Position numbers and translations under genes: made by a program
The notes under the pieces: model-generated
Databases searched by the model: none
The model's input: only the letters and a program-made list of their open reading frames with translations
Told to the model about the DNA's origin: nothing
Assembly: GCA_029959085.1 (NCBI GenBank)
Contig: JARWIR010000005.1
Coordinates: 6,078,501 to 6,142,500, forward strand
Length of the DNA stretch: 64,000 bases
DNA from: Nemophila menziesii
Taxonomy: Eukaryota; Streptophyta; Magnoliopsida; Boraginales; Hydrophyllaceae
Direction: 5' to 3'
In this document: positions 60,891 through 64,000 of the stretch, in pieces
Numbering within the stretch: position 1 is the stretch's first letter
Layout: every line of letters starts with the position of its first letter

Positions 60891-62129
60891 TTAACGAGTA
60901 TCACGAGGAGAGCGGCTCCTAGACCTTCTTCCATTTCCAATATCATCACGAATACAAGAGACATCATTTTTCATACAAGAAAGCTCATTCGCAAGATGCC
61001 CTATTTTATCTTCCAAAACCCCAAATTTCCTTTCAATTTTGTCTTCCAAAGCCACAAATTTACTTCCTATATAATCCATGAAACGAGACATAGCGCTTTC
61101 AAAACCGGATGGATTAGGAGGGTTTATATTGGTGGGTTGGCTTGTAGTGGGCTCATTTGGAATAGGATTTTGTTGGGCCGGGTTCTCTAATAATTGAAGA
61201 GTTTCAAGCTCCGGACCATCGGTTCTACTTTTAGCTTCAAGGATGTGATTACGAATAGTAGCATCCGAAATACGATTAATAACGGAGACCGAAACATAGG
61301 TGTTGTTATAAATGACAAATTTCATTCTAAGAATCGTGAGATAATCGAAACTCCATGACTTATTGATTGGTTTCACATTTGTCCCTCCAAAAGAAATATC
61401 ATTAGCTTCAAAGACTTTGGAAAGAAAAATACCGTAAGGGACTTTATCCCGAGAGGCTCTAGCATGATTCATCCATTTGAACATTATAGCAATAATGTTA
61501 ATCGGTTGTTTGGTGAAGATCAAATATAAAAGATAAGCTTCATAGGGGATAAGTTTTGCATCATGCTTATCTTTCGGAATCACGGCCGAGATAAGAAACT
61601 TGTGAGCCACAATGAATTCCGGATCGAAGTTACGAATATTCCAATTTCCATCGGGAACAACCATTCTTCCATTAACAAACTCATTAACCTCATTTTGAGC
61701 AATTATATCAATATTAGAGTTATCCCAACCACTAGACCAAAACCCGCTAAAACCATCCGAAGGAATGTGAAATTGAGTACACAAAGTAGTAGACTTTAAA
61801 CGTAAAACGGTACCCGAAACAGTTGACTTAATTGAAGAAGTAGCATGATTATATTCAAAATTAGTATAAAATTCTTCGATTAACCCGATTGCCAAATGAC
61901 TACCCGAAAAAGCAAATATTTTATGACATTTTTGAAATGAAAGAAGATCAAATAGAGAGTTTTCACCGGAGGGAAAGGCCGAAGCACTCATTGTTCTACC
62001 CGGAAGAGCATCGAATGGCCGGAGTGGAGGTGGTGTTGGTGACCTCGCCGGAGATGGTTCACGGTGGCGGCTGGAGGAGGCTCCGGTGGGGGCTTTCTTC
62101 TTGTTAGCAGCGGTTTTGGTTCGAACCAT
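60891..62129 (-). CDS. Retroelement-borne plant ORF (Transposase_32-like), 412 aa
   Basis: Intact from ATG 62129 to stop 60891. The N-terminus is basic and Pro/Ser-rich (MVRTKTAANKKKAPTGASSS). The central part, about residues 60-290, resembles the 'putative plant transposon protein' domain (PF20167 by memory), with IPYEAYLLYLIFTKQPINI and VPYGIFLSKVFEAND as the most telling stretches. The C-terminal region has a heptad-like helix (DYIGSKFVALEDKIERKF, VLEDKIGHL) and an Arg/Ser tail (GRRSRSRSPRDTR) that could act as a nuclear signal. It lies downstream of gag in the same orientation. Its molecular role is not known to me. Intactness fits with recent activity of the family. Confidence 0.7.
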   Translation of the reverse strand: MVRTKTAANKKKAPTGASSSRHREPSPARSPTPPPLRPFDALPGRTMSASAFPSGENSLFDLLSFQKCHKIFAFSGSHLAIGLIEEFYTNFEYNHATSSIKSTVSGTVLRLKSTTLCTQFHIPSDGFSGFWSSGWDNSNIDIIAQNEVNEFVNGRMVVPDGNWNIRNFDPEFIVAHKFLISAVIPKDKHDAKLIPYEAYLLYLIFTKQPINIIAIMFKWMNHARASRDKVPYGIFLSKVFEANDISFGGTNVKPINKSWSFDYLTILRMKFVIYNNTYVSVSVINRISDATIRNHILEAKSRTDGPELETLQLLENPAQQNPIPNEPTTSQPTNINPPNPSGFESAMSRFMDYIGSKFVALEDKIERKFGVLEDKIGHLANELSCMKNDVSCIRDDIGNGRRSRSRSPRDTR

Positions 62130-62320
62130 GGTGGAAGATGAGATGGGTAATGAAGGATAGAGAAGAAGGAGTGATTTAAGGGGTGAAGAAGGGAGTTTTG
62201 GTGGTGGAGACGGAGTGAGGGTGGCCGGAAATCGCCAAGGAGGAGGAGAGGAGGTGTTCTAATGAAGGAATGAAGAGAAAGGAATGAAAAACGGACTATA
62301 AAATCTGTCAAAACCCTTAC

Positions 62321-62366
62321 CTGCGGTGTACCGCGGGAATCGTCCGGTGCACCGCAAGAGGGTTCG
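62321..62366. repeat. Palindrome pair upstream of the second ORF
   Basis: gcggtgtaccgcggg and gtccggtgcaccgcaa, spaced as in the LTR cluster, lie about 200 bp upstream of the ATG of the 412-aa ORF (minus strand). Possibly a duplicated regulatory site. Confidence 0.75.
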
Positions 62367-62777
62367 GTTTGGACACAAACAATGAGATTTTTGATTCTTT
62401 TAAAAACACCCGAAACACATTCGAAACTTCCCCAAATGATTCGGAATGGTATAAAATAATTTTGAACATCTTTGTTTTGAAAAGAGAAGCCAAGGAGAAC
62501 CTAAAAACTCATACAACAGTTAATTTCACAAAAGTCCCTAAGTTATCTAAAAGTGCAAAAAGACCCAATGCAAGAACAAAGCAACATTTAAGCATGTAAA
62601 AAGTTAAGAACCAAAAGATAGTAGCACAAGTTGATAAATCACATAAAACACAAAATAAAACATAAACATAAAAACAAGAGAGGAAAGAATTTCACCGTAT
62701 TTTCCTTTTATGAGGTTTGAACGTCCTTTTGCATAAAATTCCATTTTCTTGACGCTCAACACCTTCAATACATATTA

Positions 62778-63830
62778 CTATGGTAACCGAGGTGGAATGG
62801 ATCCGGAAATGTTGTTAGCATTTGTCACGATCCATATTGGTTTTTCCCATGAAGGTATCAAAGATCCACTATTAAGTTGTTCATGGTAATGGCACGTAGA
62901 AGCATGATGACCGGGTTTACCACAATAGTTGCACGAACTTCTTTTTCGAATAGAGTTACCATGTAAAGGTTTTGAACAAGAAGTTTCCACATTCTTTCCA
63001 ATATCCAAATTATCACTTAAATGTAATTTTTCTTTGAAAAAGCCATTTGGATCAAAAGGAGTGATATTTGAAAAAGGATGATTTTTTAAAGTATCAAGAG
63101 CAAGGGAAAAAGCTTCATCCAATTTTCTAAAACCTTCTATATTTTTCTTCATAGGATGTTTCCATTTATTTAAAGAAAAAATGTTTTCAAAACAAGGGTT
63201 TTTAGTATTGCCAAGAATATCATCCAAGGTAATACAACATTTAAAACAATTCTTTAGCTCAATTTTACCCTTTTTCAACATAAGATTATTCAAATGGATT
63301 TGAGAATCAAGAATTTTGAGAAGGGATGAAATTTGCCTAATATCACAATAATTATAAGGAAGAGATAAAGAGTTAGGATAAAGTGCTACCTCATGATTTG
63401 GTTTAAAATCGTTATGAGATTCATCATGAATTGAGACTTCTTCTTCTTCGTCATTTTCGACAATTCCATATAAAAACTCCAAACGATTCCAAAGCTCTTT
63501 TGCGGATTTACAATCTAACATTTGTGAGAAAATTTCTTCGGAAATTCCACGAATGAGAGTGTACATTGGTTTTGCATTTTGAGTGAGCTTAGCCTTTTCC
63601 TCAATGGTAAGTTCATCAAAATCTTTTTCTTCTTGATTTAGCTTAAGAACTCCCGCTTCATTTAACTCCTCTTTATAAGGGACAAATGGACCTTCCTTTA
63701 CGATTCTCCATTGATCGGGATCTTCGGCTTTTATAAATTCCTCCATTTTTGTTCTCCAAGCAAAATAGTAAGTTCCTACAAAAAGTGGAGGTCGAGTAGA
63801 AGACGAACTTTCCAAAAGATTAAATTCCAT
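62778..63830 (-). CDS. Copia-type gag polyprotein (350 aa)
   Basis: I take the ATG at 63828-63830 (MEFNLLESSSSTRPPLF) as the start; the open frame extends a little upstream but only by a non-ATG codon. The N-terminal half is the copia gag/UBN2-type region, with FVGTYYFAWRTKMEEFIK and AKELWNRLEFLYG. Near the C-terminus (DNA about 62888-62935) is one CCHC zinc knuckle, CNYCGKPGHHASTC (C-x2-C-x4-H-x4-C). Gag forms the particle that packages element RNA. The frame stops soon after the knuckle with no protease or pol following, so this element must borrow enzymes from an autonomous relative. It lies 43 bp from the primer site. Confidence 0.85.
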   Translation of the reverse strand: MEFNLLESSSSTRPPLFVGTYYFAWRTKMEEFIKAEDPDQWRIVKEGPFVPYKEELNEAGVLKLNQEEKDFDELTIEEKAKLTQNAKPMYTLIRGISEEIFSQMLDCKSAKELWNRLEFLYGIVENDEEEEVSIHDESHNDFKPNHEVALYPNSLSLPYNYCDIRQISSLLKILDSQIHLNNLMLKKGKIELKNCFKCCITLDDILGNTKNPCFENIFSLNKWKHPMKKNIEGFRKLDEAFSLALDTLKNHPFSNITPFDPNGFFKEKLHLSDNLDIGKNVETSCSKPLHGNSIRKRSSCNYCGKPGHHASTCHYHEQLNSGSLIPSWEKPIWIVTNANNISGSIPPRLP

Positions 63831-63872
63831 ATCGTATACTCTACTAACGATTAAGCTATTCACGTAGAGTTA

Positions 63873-63885
63873 GGCTCTGATACCA
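63873..63885 (-). other. Primer-binding site for initiator tRNA-Met
   Basis: On the minus strand tggtatcagagcc, complementary to the 3' end of plant initiator tRNA-Met, two bases inside the LTR. Typical of Ty1/copia elements. Confidence 0.9.
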
Positions 63886-63887
63886 AT

Positions 63888-64000
63888 TGAAAGTCCTAGA
63901 GGGGGGATGAATAGGATTACAAATAAGATTAATGCCTAATTAAAAAATCTTTTGGACAATTATAAGTTTAAGAGAAAACTTCTAAGTCAACTAGTTAAAT
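63888..64000 (-). mobile_element. 5' LTR of the copia-type element (cut by window end)
   Basis: Identical to the first 113 bp of the LTR at 58459. The rest lies outside the window. Confidence 0.9.

Noticed and set aside
58459..64000. Endogenous pararetrovirus
   Set aside because: LTRs, initiator-tRNA primer site next to an LTR, polypurine tract and copia-type gag all indicate an LTR retrotransposon; no movement protein or viral polymerase.
1..64000. CRISPR arrays, operons or bacterial genes
   Set aside because: No regularly spaced repeats with unique spacers and no bacterial gene organisation; introns and plant transposons throughout.

Overview
This window reads as nuclear DNA of a flowering plant, most likely a eudicot. 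It is AT-rich, its genes are split by GT-AG introns, and it carries plant-type LINEs, Ty1/copia and Ty3/gypsy elements, MULE-like elements, MITEs and SINE-like pieces. I cannot name the species. All gene models come from reading splice sites and frames by eye; no transcript or database was used.

Genes. (1) Two intron-bearing Pescadillo genes (PES, the PeBoW ribosome-biogenesis factor) lie on the + strand at 20147-23704 (13 exons, 584 aa) and 37117-39689 (12 exons, 545 aa). Both are open from ATG to stop. The second copy lacks one intron exactly, and has lost part of its acidic linker and seven residues of its BRCT domain. (2) Convergent to the second PES, on the - strand, is a very large acidic gene (50826 down to 40455). 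I resolve 17 exons, all joined in phase 0, giving one reading frame of about 2,889 codons built from repeated Glu/Ser/Lys-rich modules. I do not recognise its function. (3) A broken RNase T2 gene related to S-RNase-like enzymes lies at 29463-30183, between duplicated upstream sequences.

Mobile DNA, left to right: a decayed LINE (about 900-3960); a CACTA-like hairpin-rich patch (4700-5165); an old minus-strand Athila/Tat-type gypsy element whose LTR-like parts end at 6228 and 13592, with a tRNA-Asp-type primer site at 10441 and a LINE 3' end inserted inside it; a minus-strand LINE piece (13832-14430); a hAT-type MITE; a nearly complete LINE (15145-19960) that stops just before PES copy 1; a TIR element (24972-27425) containing a duplicated segment with two head-to-head snRNA-type promoters; two MITEs of one family with 9-bp target duplications (28155, 33895); a partly duplicated LINE 3' region (34.25-36.55 kb); a 5'-truncated LINE with a 10-bp target duplication (54064-55748); a 1.9-kb MULE-like element (56246-58164) holding tandem copies of the leader exon and intron of PES copy 2; and the left 6 kb of a young copia-type element (58459 to beyond 64000) that encodes gag and one extra ORF but no polymerase.

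The most unusual items are the gene-fragment-bearing MULE, the 17-exon phase-0 repeat gene, the mirror-image snRNA-type promoters inside a transposon, and the pol-less LTR element with matching palindrome clusters in its LTR and upstream of its second ORF.
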